DNA of 64,000 nt from Bretschneidera sinensis (lineage: Eukaryota; Streptophyta; Magnoliopsida; Brassicales; Akaniaceae), in contig CM043698.1 of NCBI GenBank assembly GCA_023935145.1, positions 141,185,001 through 141,249,000 on the forward strand. Reading direction: 5' to 3'. Every line of letters begins with the position of its first letter. Within the stretch, counting starts at the first letter, position 1. Position numbers and translations under genes: made by a program. The notes under the pieces are model-generated. The model worked only from the letters and a program-made list of their open reading frames with translations. It had not been told where the DNA came from and did no database searches. This document shows, one piece after another, positions 34,190-44,752 of this stretch.

Positions 34190-36314
34190 CCGGAGACCTG
34201 GTGCCTGGATGCTCCTCCTGATCCCCATGCTGCTCCTGCTCCTCTTCCTGATCCTCGTCCAAAACCTTTAGCTCATTGTCTTCAGGACCCAGTAAGTCCA
34301 GGCAGGAAAAATCAAGCTCAGGGTATAGAGCCTCAGCCTTCCCACTCGCGTCCATAAACCCGGAGTAGTACTGTTGGCCCCCCTCAGCGACAACAACCGA
34401 CTGATATGCCTCCGACTCCTTAAACAAAGCCAGAGCCTACTCCATAGCCACTTGCACACGAGCCTCTGCCCCCTCCACAGTGGCCTGAATGCGAGACTCG
34501 GTCTCCTTCTCGACAGCCCGAGTACGGGCTTCAGCCTTCTGAGCACGGGCCTCAGCATCGGACCGAGCCTGAATGGCAGATTCCAACAAAGCCTGAAGAT
34601 GGAATACTGCCTCGGTTTTCTCCTTTACCTAGCCCTGAGCCCGCCCAAGAAGCTCAGCTATCTTCATACAGCGACGAGCGATCGCGCCCATGATGGCTCC
34701 CATCTGATATCCATCAAAAAAGTGTTAGGAAATAAAAACTAGAAATGTGAGAACGAGATATTTAAAGGACTAACTGATAAAGCAAAAAACATACCTGGGA
34801 CGCTACTGTCTCAGCAGCTGCACAGAGGGACTCGATGGTCTTCTGCTCTAGCTCCGCGACATCTCGAGGGAGAGTCCCCTTCGTTAGATGTTCAAGTGCT
34901 ATTCGGGGATGCGCAAAAATGGAGTCGTTTGACCTCAAGTCCCACTTCGGTATGAACGTAGAGGCCTCAGCAGCAGTCCTCTGACTCGGAGCTAAAGCTG
35001 GAGCCAGGATAGGCCTGACCATGGGTGAGTCTGGTGGAGGAGCAATAGGATCAGAAACTATCTCTGGCTGAGACTGGGACCTCGACGGAGTCTCTAGCTC
35101 TATGGGTATAGGGGGCTGGGACCGCGACCTCTTCCTGCTTCCTGACCCAGAAGCCTACTGTTTCTCAGCCCGGGCAGCCCTCCACTTCTCTAGGGCCACC
35201 TTCTTGGTATACTCCTTCGCACGAGCCGCGGCCTCCATCTCTGCCCACATAAATAAGGAAAAAGTGTCAAAAAAGTGTGAAGCATAGACAAATAAGCTAG
35301 AAAGGGAAAAGTAACGAACAAAAAGTGTACCACTCTCGAGAGAAGGCCCAGGACAGGGGGGCAGAGACCTCGCCGAGCCAATGCCTCATTGTCATAGATG
35401 ACTTGGACGTCAAAAGGTGAGCCCACCATTGCATTTACAGTCTCCTGTTCATAGGGGCGAAGACCCACCTTTTTGCACTTCCCGGTCCGGTCCATACTCT
35501 AGGATCGAGGAAGGCCAAAGTCCTTATCCGACTGAATGAAGAAAAAATTCTTCTTCCATCTCTTAATGGATGAAGGTGTCTTATGCAACAACCTTCTTCT
35601 CGGCCGAGTACTAAACACTACCCAACCGGTCTGACCGTGCCTACTAATGAGAAAATGAGCTTTGAACATATCCATAGTCAACGGTCTACCTACTGCCCCG
35701 CTAACATAGAGGAACGCTATGATCAGCCGCACCGAATTTAGTACAATCTGACATAGCGCGATACCAAAATATCGGAGGATACTTTGGAAAAAGAGATGAA
35801 GAGGGAACCGCAGCCCGGCTTGCATCTGATGTTCATAGACGCAAAACTCGTAAGGGGCTCGGTCTGGAAGAACATCATAAGCCCTCTCCCCTACTCTAGG
35901 TAGCCGGAGAGCGTACTCGTCTGGAATCTGGTACGTCTTCCGAATCACTGCTAAGTCTTCTCCCTTGATCTGACTGGGGACCTCTATTGCAGCATAGTGC
36001 CATTCCTCTCGCTCCTTCCCAGCCGAGGTCTCTCTAATCTCAGTCAAAGCCCTATCCCTATCTGTTAAAACCCTGACCTCTCTCTCTCCTGAGGAAGGGC
36101 TCCCTTCAGACCCAGACCCTTCCCCCAGAGGGACATATGGCACTAAGGCCCAAGGACCTGGAGATGGCCCGGTCCCTTCAGGACGTTCTTCCGTCGATGA
36201 GGACGAGGATATCTCCCCATCCTCGGTACTACAACTATGACGAGTACTTTCCATACTACTCCTACTAGTACTGCTACCGCTAGACTTATCACGATAAATT
36301 TCAACTGAAGACAT
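34190..36314 (-). pseudogene. Antisense ORF of the Tat element (putative gypsy-type transposon family)
   Basis: Opposite to gag-pol. The first ORF runs 36314-35499 (271 codons, ATG with a Ser/Glu-rich acidic N-terminus). It then has YQIPDEYALRLPRVGERAYD, APYEFCVYEHQMQAGLRFPL and HLFFQSILRYFGIALCQIVLN, matching the pattern of PF04195 (putative gypsy type transposon). Further minus-strand pieces at 35495-35350 (VGLRPYEQETVNAMV), 35240-34800 (KEYTKKVALEKWRAARAEKQ, then PRDVAELEQKTIESLCAAAE) and 34740-34190 (coiled-coil ARTRAVEKETESRIQATVEG and an acidic tail) look like later exons or frameshifted continuations. Such antisense genes are known in some Tat-lineage elements; the role is unknown. The first ORF is intact, whereas gag-pol is not. 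Confidence 0.7.
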
Positions 36315-36319
36315 GAGTA

Positions 36320-36850
36320 AAGAAAAGGGAAGACGAACTCACCAAAGTCCGAAGAATTTAGACTTAAGCGCCTCCTAAGCTTCCAAAAGTTGTTGAAAGA
36401 CACTCTCTCCTCACGACCTCAGCACAACCACGAAACACTAACACCGAGACAGACCCTAGTGCTGAAGGAAAAGACTGCGGGCAAGGATGAGGACTCTCAA
36501 GAAATTACTCTAAACTAGGGCGCGGACGAGGACTTTCAAGAAACTATTCTCAAAACTAGATAACTCAGATTGAAAATGAATGAGGGGAGAAGAGCCAAAA
36601 CCTCCTTATATAGGAAATGTAACACGGTAAACGATGAGTATTTAATTCGGGCGAAAAAATAGGAGACTATTGGGAAGCCCAAGGCAAACTTTCACACTTC
36701 CCTAAAAAACATTCCATTCCCCGAAGCAACCGCCGTTTTCCCTAAGATGGCTTCTCAGTTCCCAAGGGAAAACTATCATTGCTATGCTCTGCCATTTTAA
36801 ACTAAATACAGCCACGTGTCAGTCCCGTCACCATTATGGAGACGAAAGTC
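36320..36850. other. Spacer, probable antisense promoter region
   Basis: The sequence lies upstream of the antisense ORF. On the minus strand cctatataagga (36601-36612) is a TATA-like box about 290 bp before the ATG at 36314, with the intervening sequence free of long ORFs. This is consistent with an own promoter, but it is inference. Confidence 0.4.
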
Positions 36851-36854
36851 CTAT

Positions 36855-37985
36855 TGTTTTAAAGGTCCGAGGAGATGGATTGCTCCACTTGTCCTCGGAC
36901 CCCTGGTGTTTTTAGCCGAGGAGAAGGATTGCTCCACAAGTCCTTGGCCCATTCTCTTCAAGGTCCGAGGAGATGGATTGCTCCACTTGTCCTCGGACCC
37001 ATGGTGCTCTTGGCCGAGGAGATGGATTGATCCACAAGTCCTCGGCCCATTTTCTTCAAGGTCCGAGGAGATGGATTGCTCCACTTGTCCTCGGACCCAT
37101 GGTGCTCTTGGTCGAGGAGATGGATTGATCCACAAGTCCTCGGCCCATTTTCTTCAAGGTCCGAGGAGATGGATTGCTCCACTTGTCCTCGGACCCATGG
37201 TGCTCTTGACCGAGGAGATAGATTGATCCACAAGTCCTCGGCCCATTTTCTTCAAGGTCTGAGGAGATGGATTGATCCACAAGTCCTCGGCCTATTTTCT
37301 TCAAGGTCCGAGGAGATGGATTGCTCCACTTGTCCTCGGAACCATGGTGCTCTTGGCCGAGGAGATGGATTGATCCACAAGTCCTCGGCCCATTCTCTTC
37401 AAGGTCCGAGGAGATGGATTGCTCCACATGTCCTCAGACCCGTGGTGTTCTTGGCCGGGGAGATGGATTGATCCACAAGTCCTCGGCCCATTCTCTTCAA
37501 GGTCCGAAGAGATGGATTGCTCCACTTGTCCTCGGACCCATGGTGTTCTCGGCCGAGGAGATGGATTGATCCACAAGTCCTCGGCCCATTCTCTTCAAGG
37601 TCCGAGGAGATGGATTGCTCCACTTGTCCTCGGACCCATGGTGCTCTTGGTCGAGGAGATGGATTGATCCACAAGTCCTCGGCCCATTTTCTTCAAGGTC
37701 CGAGGAGATGGATTGCTCCACTTGTCCTCGGACCCATGATGTTCTTGGCTGAGGAGATGGATTGATCCATAAGTCCTCAGCCCATTCTCTTCAAGGTCCG
37801 AGGAGATTGATTGCTCCACTTGTCCTCGGACCCATGGTGCTCTTGGCCGAGGAGATGGATTGATCCACAAGTCCTCGGCCCATTCTCTTCAAGGTCCGAG
37901 GAGATGGCTTGTTTAACTTGTCCTCGGACCGACGGTGTTCTTGGCCAAGGAGATGGATCGTTCCATAAGTCCTCGGCCCATTCTC
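36855..37985. repeat. 98-bp tandem array of alternating hairpin units
   Basis: About 11.5 copies of a 98-bp unit made of two related halves. One half has arms gtccgagga...tcctcggac around gatggattgctccacttg. The other has gccgagga...tcctcggc around gatggattgatccacaag. Where the outer base pair changes between halves (gtcc/ggac against gcc/ggc) both arms change together. ORFs on both strands, offset by 98 bp, follow from the repeat. Confidence 0.92.
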
Positions 37986-38077
37986 TTTTCCCTTAGGCCA
38001 CATCTTCGACCTCGACCCCATGGATGTACAAATTCCCACCAAGTCTTGCTACTTCCTCAACCACAGTGCTGCACTTA

Positions 38078-38094
38078 AGGAAGTGGGGGGCCTC
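38078..38094 (+). other. Polypurine tract of the Tat element
   Basis: aaggaagtggggggcct lies directly against the 3' LTR and is the expected plus-strand primer for reverse transcription. A tract of the same form (aaaaggggggcata) precedes the LTR at 17853. Confidence 0.8.
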
Positions 38095-38759
38095 TGATAC
38101 AACCAAAAAATACCCCTCCAATAGGAAGACGGCTCGTAGATCCTCTTGACAGCAGGTCACAAGAAGACACGTGGACGATCCCCGACCGGGCAGCTCAGCC
38201 TCTAGGTCATAACCGGCTTTCAAGGCTCCGCCGCCCCTCGCTGGGCCTCCACGTCACCACCACCTACCAAGCCATCATTGCCCAACCAAGTTGGGTGTCA
38301 GGTCGGCAGACTGCTCCAAACACGTTAACGGCTCATGATCAGCCATCGAGGCCAAGCCCTAACGAACGGCCCCCAGTTACCCAACTGGGCCTCTTAGGCA
38401 TCATTGCGAAACCAAGTTGGGATGTCAGGTGATCAAGCCAGCAAGGCAAAAGCCCCAGCGAACGGCCCCTAGCCACCTAGCTGGGCCTCCTAGGCATCAT
38501 TACCCAACCCAGTTGGGATACCGTGTCGCTGCCGCCCTAGGCCCAACACCGCTTCGGAAACCCTATAAAAAGAACCAGGTTAGCATTCAAAGAAAGAAGA
38601 TTCATTTTCAGCTAACCCGATACACACTTAATTTTGCCCTAACTTAAGCATCGGAGTATCCTCGGAGGCACCCCCTCCGTCGACCCCATAGCCTCTCTCT
38701 CTTTCCCTGTGCAGGTACCACAGTGCGACCTCTAGTTCAGCACGTTTTTGGCATCAACA
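38095..38759 (+). repeat. Tat-type 3' LTR
   Basis: TGATACAACC...GGCATCAACA, nearly identical to 27196-27892 except for a ~31-bp deletion between gatcaa repeats (at 38432) and a few substitutions. It contains TATA at about 38562 (ccctataaaaagaa). It is followed by TSD aatat (38760-38764). Confidence 0.93.
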
Positions 38760-38764
38760 AATAT

Positions 38765-40642
38765 AATAAATTATCAACCATTTAACAAAAAATCCTCAAC
38801 ATGGTAATGGAAACAAAATATTTGATATGTATTTCATTTTTTATGCTTTGCAATAATTTTTAATTTTTATTATATTTTCCTTTCTTGACTGAATTTATTT
38901 ATTATATATTATATTTTAAAATAATAAAAAAATTCCACAAAAAAACGTACAGTCAACATTTCAAAACTTATGCAAATCGGTGTACCTAACATTTTCATCC
39001 ATGGAAACATTGAATTAAAAGATACAAAAGTATCTTTTCTTGCATTTAATATTTTAATGAAATGCTTATGCATTTGAATTTATGTGGAATTTGATTAACC
39101 CCGGGTGTCTTTAAAAAATTATTTTTCAAGTAATACAATGTTTGATTTGAATTTTCAAATATACCCTAGCCATGTATAATTTATATACACAATTATAAAT
39201 AAAAAAAATATATGTGCAAATCAATTACATAGCTCATATAACCCACTGTATAACTATTATGATGTTAATGACATATCTCACGTTTTCATCATTTCTACAG
39301 TTAATTTAGAGAAACTATCTTACTTTGTCCTCATAAAAAACAAAATTTTAGAGAAACAGATATCAAAGTGAAATATATAAAAGCATCACTTCTACTGAAT
39401 GATTGTGGATCACACAATTGATATCCATTGAATATAGACACAAGGGTTGAAAAAACAATGTTGACCATTTCAAACAATTTTAGAGAAACTGACATCAAAG
39501 TGAAATACATAAAAGAAACAAGAACTTATTTCAAACTGTGCAAATAATATTACTTCTCTAGTTTTTCTAGAAACAGATCTGTTTCTGGGTAGTATTCTTT
39601 TCTTACCCCTTCAACAGGTTAAGAGCTTTCTACATTTTACTCATGCTGACTGTGAAGGTTATTCTTAAATAATATTTTATTAATTTACGAAATGTTTTGT
39701 ATTCTCAAATCTATTTTATTTTATATTTTTTAAAAGCATTTTAAACAGGTTGAGTAAGTTTTAACAGGGAAAAATCAATAAAATATTTTAAAAACTAATT
39801 GTTATCATCGAGGGATATCCCTCGGTAATAGTAATTTTTAAGGAAAAATATTTTTTTAATTTTTATTTAAAAAAAACTCTATTATCGATGGATCTATCAC
39901 TCGGTAATAATATTTTTCAATTCTTTATTCTTTATCCATCAGTAATAAATTTTTTAAAAAAAATTAAAAAATTGAAAAATCATTGATGCAATCAATTGAA
40001 TGATTCATCCAATCGGTGATAACCATTAGCAAGGATAGAAAGACTTTAACCGACAGAAAAAAAATCCATTTGTGATGAGCTGTTTCCTTGTAGTGTTGGC
40101 ACATAAAAATAATATTATTAATTATATTATATCAAGTGCCTGTAAAAATATAAGATATAAAAATCATCATGGAATATTAACTTAAGCTTAATAAAAATTA
40201 CTACAAATCAAGTTTTAAATACGATTAATTGATAAATAATCATTCATTAGAGTTAAAATACATTAATTGAGAGTGAGAATGTCTATTTTAAAAATTATTG
40301 AAAACAACAGTGCCTTCAAAATGTTTTATATATAATAATATGTAATTATCTCATTTTCTCTTTCATATGTGTTTCTTGAATAAATTCTAAAAATATGAAA
40401 ATGAACCAAAAAACAAAAAAGTTTTAATCTTACATCAAAAAAGATGTGTCTTTAAGTTAGTTGTGTAATCAATCATATAAGTGAATTTTTACCAATAAAG
40501 TTTCAAAATAAAGGAGGGCTATAACGTAATTTATGGATAAATTAGTTGACAAAATTGTCATTTTACTCTACAGATAATTAGAAATACAGTACTATCCATG
40601 TGGATCACATTTTTGTGATCCTTTGGTATTGATCATCTATGT
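38765..40642 (+). other. Upstream region of the TPS gene with inserted repeats
   Basis: No gene. Block P (39240-39295) and block Q (40606-40725) are adjacent in the orphan TPS promoter at 20829-21012 but are 1.3 kb apart here. The extra sequence contains a CACTA right end (39799-40095) and an R-repeat copy (40096-40590). The repeat ctacag.taatt.aga occurs at both edges (39295 and 40568). A possible 26-bp match to 26072 (acaagggttgaaaaaacaatgttg) lies at 39435. Confidence 0.6.
39799..40095 (+). mobile_element. CACTA-type remnant, right end
   Basis: It ends with ccttgtagtg (40086-40095), the reverse complement of CACTACAAGG. Internally it repeats (g)ttatcatcgagggat / atccctcggtaata in both orientations, as in the remnant at 22387-22750. 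The left terminus is not seen. Confidence 0.6.
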
Positions 40643-40655
40643 CTATAAAAACTAA
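40643..40655 (+). promoter_or_regulatory. TATA box of the TPS gene
   Basis: tctataaaaacta lies about 75 bp before the ATG at 40726 and is conserved in position and context in the orphan copy (tctataaatac, 20914-20924). The transcription start would be roughly 30 bp downstream, leaving a short leader ending ccaaaATG. Confidence 0.6.
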
Positions 40656-40883
40656 ACCAATAACAATTGCTACACTATACGATTTCACTTCCATAACCCA
40701 AAACTCACAAATCTAGGAAACCAAAATGTCTGATCAAGTTGCAGCTCCAGCTCCATCTCAAACCACCAATCGTCGCTCAGCAAATTATCATCCCAGCCTT
40801 TGGGGTGAACATTTTCTTTCATATGCATCTAATTTAATCAAGGTAATTATATTGCAACTTTTGGCCACTCTACATGATAAGGA

Positions 40884-40885
<2 letters not shown>

Positions 40886-40953
<68 letters not shown>
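40886..40953. repeat. (CT)n(AT)n microsatellite in TPS intron 1
   Basis: About 14 CT units run directly into about 19 TA units, within intron 1. The ORF that appears to continue exon 1 with SLSLSLYIYIYIY is intron read-through. Confidence 0.95.
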
Positions 40954-40955
<2 letters not shown>

Positions 40956-42484
40956 TGTGAGGGAATATATATAGAAAAAAAGTTGATCACATATTTTTGC
41001 TATAGCTAGCATTGCATCCCTTATAATTTTGTCTATCTTGGGTAGGAAACTGATGACGAAATAGAGCATCAAAAATTGAAGGATGAAGTTGAGAGAATGC
41101 TAATGGCTGTGGTAGATGACAACCTTTCAAAGAAACTTAACATGATTGATGCAATTCAACGTTTAGGCGTATCTTACCATTTTGAAAGTAAGATTGATCA
41201 ATTGGTGAAACAAATTTATGAGACCCAAAACGAACGAGACACTGAAAAGGAGATCTGTGACAATGACCTTCATACACTTTCTCTCCAATTTCGGTTAATT
41301 AGACAACAAGGTTATAAAACTTCAAGTGGTATGTTCATAACTCTTAATTATTTGTTCCTTATTACATTTGTATGATTAGCTCTCTTATCCCTCTATTTGC
41401 ACAATAAAAATTCAAGCAGATGTGTTTAACAAGTTCAAAGACAATGAAAGAGGCTTCAAGAAATCTCTTATCAGCGATGTTAGAGGAATGCTAAGTTTGT
41501 ATGAAGCAACACATTTGAGGGTTCACAGGAAAGATATACTAGAGAAAGCACTTTCTTTTACTACTACTCACCTTGAATCCATGGCTTTAACCCAATTAAG
41601 TCCACACCTTGCTGCCCAAATTACTCATGCCTTGAAGCAACCACTCTACATGGGCATACAAAGGGTAGAGGCAAGGCATTACATCTCTATCTATGAAGAG
41701 GATGCTTCACATAATGAAACTTTATTATCATTTGCAAAGTTAGATTTTAACATTTTAATGAAATTCCACCAGAAAGAAATCAGTGAAATTTCAAGGTTAG
41801 TAAAAATTCCAAGCTTATAATCTTCAATACAATTTAATTAATTAGTCTAAACATATAAATAAATGATGTTTAATTATGGTAATTATTAGGTGGTGGAAAG
41901 ATTTAGACTTTGCAAACAAGCTACCTTTTGCTAGAGACAGAGTGGTAGAATGCTATTTTTGGATATTGGCGGTATACTTCGAGCCGAAATATTCACCGGT
42001 TAGAATGATACTAACCAAAGTGTTCGCTATGACTTCCATTATTGATGACGTGTATGATTTGTATGGAACAACTGAAGAACTTGAGCTCTTCACCAATGCA
42101 ATTCAGTGGTATTCAATCAGAAAAATAAACTTCCTCTACTTTTTTCACTCTATACTAAAAGATTATTATTGTATTCTTATTCTTATGATTTGGTTTACCT
42201 TACTTTTCAGGTGGGATATTAATGCCATTGAACAATTGCCAGAGTACATGAAAGTGGTTTACAAGGCACTCTTAGATGTTTATGCTGAAATTGAGGAAAA
42301 AATGGCTAATGAAGGAAAATTATACAGACTCTTATGCTAAAGAAGAGGTGAGTTTCCTTTAATAATTTGCTCTTTAAATAATAGTAATATATTATTTATA
42401 AATAAAAATAGTTATCGTGAGTTTCAACTAGCTTAGTTGATAGAATCACTTAGGAGCACACGAGACTTATACTCATGTTGCTAA

Positions 42485-42757
42485 TTATCACTTGCTACAC
42501 CATCACCAATCTTAAATCCATCACCACCAGTACCTCCTACTCGTCCTCCACTACCACCGCGTTCTTTTCTAGTTTCTTCGACTTCTTTGTCTTCCCTTTC
42601 TTCTCTATATACCAGTACCACCAGATCAGGCCAAGGAAAAATTGAAGTTTCTTGGCACAATTGCGATGAACTCTTGCAGAACATTGTGGACTCATCTGCT
42701 GATGATTCTACTCCATTGAAGGAACAAAAACTGACTCTTAAGAGACCGAGGCTTTGA
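42485..42757 (+). pseudogene. Unrecognised ORF fragment in TPS intron 5
   Basis: An open frame of 90 codons without its own ATG lies between a TAA at 42482 and a TGA at 42755. It begins with a Pro/Ser/Thr-rich stretch (PPTRPPLPPRSFLVSS) and ends with a more protein-like KIEVSWHNCDELLQNIVDSS and KEQKLTLKRPRL. Codon use and composition resemble an exon of a host gene more than intron. Just upstream, agcttagttgataga (42430-42444) looks like a tRNA A box, so a SINE or retrogene insertion is possible. I do not recognise the protein. Confidence 0.35.
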
Positions 42758-43994
42758 CCTTACAGATAGTGTAGAAGAACAATCGACTCACACTCTCTGA
42801 CCAGCCGAGATCAACAAACATTGTTCCTCAAAAAGCAACTAAAAGGCATACTGCAAAAAACCTTCAAGAACTGCTCTTGAGGCTCTTCCCCCTAAGATAA
42901 GACCCCAGACTAACAGACACCCTCTGCTTCATAAACAAAACAAGCAGAAAGCCCTTCCATCAGCCCTACTAACAGCAAATTCCACTAAACCAGCAAAACA
43001 GAAAAAGCAATAACAGCAGAATTTTATTTTCAAAAAAGCTTCTCTAAATTCTTTTATCGATCAATTGCCCTGCATAAACCCAATCAAAACAAACCTCTCC
43101 TGATAAAAATGGAAATTGAGCCAATAAAACCCAGCTTCGCCTTCTAGTCATCTCAATACCAACATAATCGACTCACTAAGCATAATATTTAGATATATAC
43201 AAATATATTCAAAGCCGAGTAAGCAATAAAGTTTAAAGGCTCAAAATAATCCATTATATAAAACTTCAAACTCATTTAAAGTTAGATAAGACCTTTGAAA
43301 CATTTCAACTTAAATAATTTTTTTTATACTTTTACTTGATCTATCACGTTCTAGCTTTTGGAATTTAACATTTTTCAAAGCATGTACCAATAACACAATA
43401 AAGAAGATCACAAATAACAACAAAAAATAACGATAATCATAATATTACACCAATGATTTTTACTTTCATGAATCAAAATTCTCCACAACCAAATCTTCAT
43501 CTCAGAAAAATAAACAAAAAAAATCTCAAAATATGATCTTTTCTTTGTCCAATTAAGTAGAATACTTTTGGATGATTTGGATACATGAAAATAAAATTTG
43601 AAGTAGATTAATATTATAAACTAAGTCCTTACAAAATATTAGTATAAAATAACTAAGAGACAACTTTTTACTTAAAAAACTAAAAGGCTAACTTTTAATA
43701 TTTACAATGAATTGATATGTTCTGTAAGTGAGGATCAAAGAGAATGTTATACAATATCTTGGGAGTTGGTATTCACTTGTTACAACCATTAATACATAAG
43801 TCATAAATAATAAGGGAAAAATTGATTAATCAATATAATATCATTTATAAGGCAATGACTCTACCCTAGTATTCATTTGCAAATATTTTTTTTATAATTC
43901 ATTTGCAAATATTTTTTAACTACTAATTAACGTGGCCGTCTACATGGCTCAACCACAATTAAGAGATTACTCATTTTATGTGTCTGTGTGTGTT

Positions 43995-43998
<4 letters not shown>

Positions 43999-44040
<42 letters not shown>
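43999..44040. repeat. (TA)n microsatellite in TPS intron 5
   Basis: About 20 TA units lie 24 bp before the acceptor of exon 6. Confidence 0.95.
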
Positions 44041-44042
<2 letters not shown>

Positions 44043-44752
44043 ATTAATAACTTGGTTTCTCAGATGAAGAATCAAGTTAAAGCTTATTTTGTTGAAGCAA
44101 AATGGTTCCACTTTCAATATGGACCGACACTCGATGAGTACATGCATGTTGCATTAGTAACCTCTGGCTACAAAATGCTGCAAATCACGTCGTTGGTTGG
44201 AATGGGAGATATTGTAACCAAAGATGCCTTTGAGTGGTTACTCAGTCACCCTAAGATGGTTACTGCTTCTTTAATAATTTCCAGACTCGTGAATGACATA
44301 GTATCTCATAAGGTACTAACCTGTTTCACTACAAGAACTTTTATTCCTTCATTTTTTTTTGTTTAACCAATGTAATATGGTTAATTTGCATTTAAATTTT
44401 ATTTTTCTACATGCATATATAGTTTGAGCAAGAAAGAGGGCATGTAGCTTCAAGCATCGAATGTTACATGAAACAGTATAACGCCACAGAACAAGAAGCA
44501 GTTGATGAATTTCGCAAACATATTATAGAAGCATGGAAGGATATAAATGAGGAATGTCTCTACCCAATTTCAGTCCCTATGCCAATTCTCGTGCGAGTTT
44601 TGAATTTCACACGTGTAATAGATGTCTTTTACAAAGATATCGATGGTTACACACATGTTGACATTGAGCTCAAAGATTTCATAACTTCTGTGCTCATTGA
44701 CCCTGTTTCTATACGAGGTCGATCAGATTTAGTTGTTTGCTTGGACCATTAA

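Larger units (their letters stand above)
27196..38759 (+). mobile_element. Tat/Retand-type Gypsy retrotransposon, full length with TSD
   Basis: An 11.6-kb insertion: 5' LTR 27196-27892, PBS from 27894, gag, protease, RT, RNase H, integrase, AT microsatellite, antisense ORF region, 98-bp tandem array, PPT 38078-38094, 3' LTR 38095-38759, and 5-bp TSD aatat. LTRs are nearly identical apart from one ~31-bp deletion in the 3' LTR, suggesting recent insertion. Gag-pol nevertheless has many stops (for example at 28435, 30278, 31072, 32077, 33219, 33412), so this copy was probably replicated in trans from an already defective template or decayed quickly. GC content is visibly higher than in the surroundings. 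Confidence 0.93.
40726..44752 (+). pseudogene. Terpene synthase (TPS-a type, sesquiterpene-like), seven exons, exon 5 frameshift
   Basis: Exons: 40726-40842, 41046-41328, 41420-41795, 41890-42108, 42211-42347, 44064-44312, 44423-44752, all with GT-AG introns. The protein has no plastid transit peptide: RRx8W begins at residue 16 (NRRSANYHPSLWG), which fits a cytosolic sesquiterpene synthase acting on farnesyl diphosphate. RDR (about 274-276), DDVYD (about 311-315, Mg-binding) and NDIVSHKFE (NSE/DTE) are intact in sequence. Exon 5 is 137 bp; the phases of exons 5 and 6 require 139, the size usual in TPS-a genes, and 249 bp for exon 6 fits. The frame therefore reaches TAA at 42338-42340, before the NSE motif. 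The product would be about 343 residues and should be inactive. Intron 5 is unusually long (1.7 kb). Product specificity cannot be read from sequence. A sequencing error at the exon 5 site is the main alternative. Confidence 0.85.

Noticed and set aside
36816..38042. ORFs of 80-136 codons on both strands
   Set aside because: They repeat with a 98-bp offset in the tandem array and change frame from unit to unit; a repeat artefact.
42430..42480. tRNA gene
   Set aside because: Only an A-box-like text; no B box, no cloverleaf and no CCA-proximal stem could be drawn.
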